DNA of 64,000 bases from Lojkania enalia (taxonomy: Eukaryota > Ascomycota > Dothideomycetes > Pleosporales): assembly GCA_010094045.1 (NCBI GenBank), contig ML986617.1, positions 202,130 to 266,129 on the forward strand, given 5' to 3'. Each line of letters begins with the position of its first letter. Within the stretch, counting starts at the first letter, position 1. This document shows positions 62,401-64,000 of the stretch, one piece after another. Position numbers and translations under genes: made by a program. The notes beneath the pieces are model-generated. The model was given only the letters and a program-made list of their open reading frames with translations. It had not been told where the DNA came from and did no database searches.

Positions 62401-64000
62401 GTTACCTCTAGCTCCTTAATATTCTACTTGTACAACGGGCTGTAACTATTAAAGAGGGGTTCTATAAGAATAATCTTATAATTGTAAGGGTAGTATTCCA
62501 GCAATTAATAAGCCGCAGTTTTACTAAACATATCCTAATATCTATAGTATTTAGATAGCAATCGGAGATTTACCAGTACTTTGTTTTCAGTCTCGTCTTC
62601 CAGCTCTAGGGCTTACTTGTCTTTAATCAGCCGCTCAATTTCGTATAGAGACGTAGAGAAAAACTCGTTCTCTTTCCTCTTTATATTAAAGTGGAAAGTA
62701 TTAGCTAAGATAAGAGCGATAATAGGAGAATAGACTTTCTTCGGATCGGGTTCGGACTTTGTTTTATATAAGCGTACGGGAGCTCTAAGCTTATTTAGAC
62801 TGTAGGCTATAAGAGACTAATATAGTTTTAGTAGTCTTAGTAAACCCTTAATATAATAGATAGTCGGACTGCGGGACTGCTAATACTAGTCCTTTTCCTA
62901 TAGAGCGTCGCGTTGCTGGATATCTAGCTCTACTTCCTTATCGCGTGCTAGCTAAGTTAATTATATAAGAAGAGGAGGTGAAGGATTATAAGTAGTAGGA
63001 TACTTAGAGGGCTATATAATCCGATTCTTATCCGTATCTAGCAGGAGTTGAAAATAATATAACTATTTAATACTAATAATACAATCCTAAGTACCTAGAT
63101 CTATAATAACAAATAGGTAGTTTTAGATAGTTCTTCTATTAATTCGCAGGTATAAGTAGATATACTAATTAACTAGGGTTTAGATTCGGTCCTAAAAACC
63201 TTTAACAGTAATTTTAAAGGGTAAGTACTATATCAACATATATAAGGCTTAGGAGAGTAATCTAGCCACCATAGAATTAAGGAACAGGAAGCCTTAGGCG
63301 CTAGTATTAATAAGGGTGTTTAGTTGTACACCAACGCCTTTTAAACATAGAATAGTAGGGATTTAGAAGTACTTTCCTCTAAATAAATACGATAAATCGA
63401 TGTTTAATAAGTTGTACTTACTTAAGCTTAGGACGGAGAGTTTTCTTAGGCGTCTCTATTTCCTACCTAAGAACTATCTAGGTGGTACTCGTTTGCGTCT
63501 AGAAACTCTTCTTCCTTAATCTTCTCTTATTTAACCTCTATCTCTTATACTCTAAAAACTGTACATTCGTTCGCAAAGTATTCTAGTTTACTATAGTTAT
63601 AGTAATTACCTAGAGTTGTATACCTTTTAGGTGCAGGAGTCTTACTGGGTTATTAGAGAGCGATTGTAGTAGAACAAGGTGTTAATACTAGGGTAGATTA
63701 GGGTAGTATTAGATTATAGGTCACCTTAGATAAACTCTCGGAAACCTTCTAGTACCGATCCGAATTTGTTTTAGCTGCAACCTATAGGCTGGCAGTTCGT
63801 TCTAGAAGGTTAGGAACGCTCCTCCTTTCTATATTATAGGCTGTTAAGTGGGCGACTATAGCGTTAAAGGAGCCTTTCCATATAAGCTTAAAGCTAAGGT
63901 TTGGTATCCTCAGGCTGGGGAGAATCTTATCCTATAGGTAGAAGAACTACTTAGATTGGGGTACGGATCCCCTAATAGCTGTACTAATAAAGCGAGCTTT

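Larger units (their letters stand above)
58108..64000 (-). mobile_element. B2: chromovirus retrotransposon, second copy of B, running off the window
   Basis: The 3' LTR is 58108-58386. A purine tract (GAGGAGGGGGGTAG, minus) stands just inside it at 58387-58400. Going on along the minus strand upstream: chromodomain at about 59770-59490 (GVEEQEVKEILASKLYYKTL with a stop for the Trp, then VGYNPNPV, YKALNFIGSPYKLRAFYNKY, LGPLKAL), integrase, RNase H, RT with the catalytic AYLDDIFIYLEDEAI kept intact at about 61995-61950, protease, and zinc knuckle near 63580. Gag reaches the window end. G+C is visibly higher than in B1, C or D. Stops of the RIP type still break every frame. Confidence 0.85.

Noticed and set aside
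19457..64000. Centromere or telomere-adjacent AT-rich DNA as an alternative to a RIP-mutated transposon stack
   Set aside because: Retroelement and transposase motifs cover most of the stretch, and mutations have the RIP direction. The position on the chromosome remains unknown; no telomeric TTAGGG array was seen.

Overview
The window looks like filamentous ascomycete DNA (Pezizomycotina, Aspergillus/Penicillium-like in style). Protein genes are split by short introns of about 49-60 bases (one of 180). The families are typical of these fungi: rhodopsin-domain membrane protein, APC permease, cytochrome P450, GPI-anchored secreted protein, AidB-type acyl-CoA dehydrogenase, polyketide synthase relic. 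The right two thirds carries the mark of repeat-induced point mutation (RIP): C:G to T:A change, very high TpA, and glutamine and tryptophan codons turned into stops.

Left part, 1-19.4 kb: normal-composition gene DNA. Reconstructed genes are a five-exon rhodopsin-domain protein (1690-2979, minus), a nine-exon amino-acid/GABA-type permease (4001-6019, plus), a three-exon P450 (6488-8354, plus), a four-exon GPI-anchored protein built of Cys-Pro-His...Trp-x-Cys-Pro modules (8689-9593, minus), an intronless AidB-like acyl-CoA dehydrogenase (13033-15027, minus) and a small glyoxalase/VOC protein (18697-19137, plus). Between them lie two decayed genes: the KR-ACP end of a reducing polyketide synthase (about 10860-11771) and a DUF1254/DUF1214 secreted protein (15953-17575). 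A PKS relic, a P450 and a transporter within 7 kb could be what is left of a secondary-metabolite cluster; that is inference.

Right part, 19.4-64 kb: one continuous stack of transposons inserted into each other, all RIP-inactivated. I read it as: pogo/Fot1-like P1 [ similar element P2 [ chromovirus B1 [ Gypsy C [ Fot1-like F1 ] ; Gypsy D [ Gypsy E ; Copia G [ Fot1-like F2 [ chromovirus A ] ; A' [ chromovirus B2 ... ]]]]]]. In most cases the left half of the host element is seen and the right half is expected beyond the window. The best check is internal: removing Gypsy A and one copy of its 5-bp target duplication from F2 leaves exactly 1872 bp, the length of the intact copy F1.

Points of most interest: tail-to-tail antisense reading frames between the chromodomain and the 3' LTR in two different chromoviruses (A and B2); a very large Gypsy element (about 13 kb without its own insert) with LTRs of only 126 bp and about 4 kb of unrecognised sequence after the integrase, part of it one long reading frame; and the modular secreted protein, whose repeats each carry a phase-1 intron at the same place, one with a GC-AG boundary. 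No tRNA, rRNA or CRISPR was seen. All frames in the TE zone were read by eye through RIP stops, so end points marked 'about' may be off by tens of bases.
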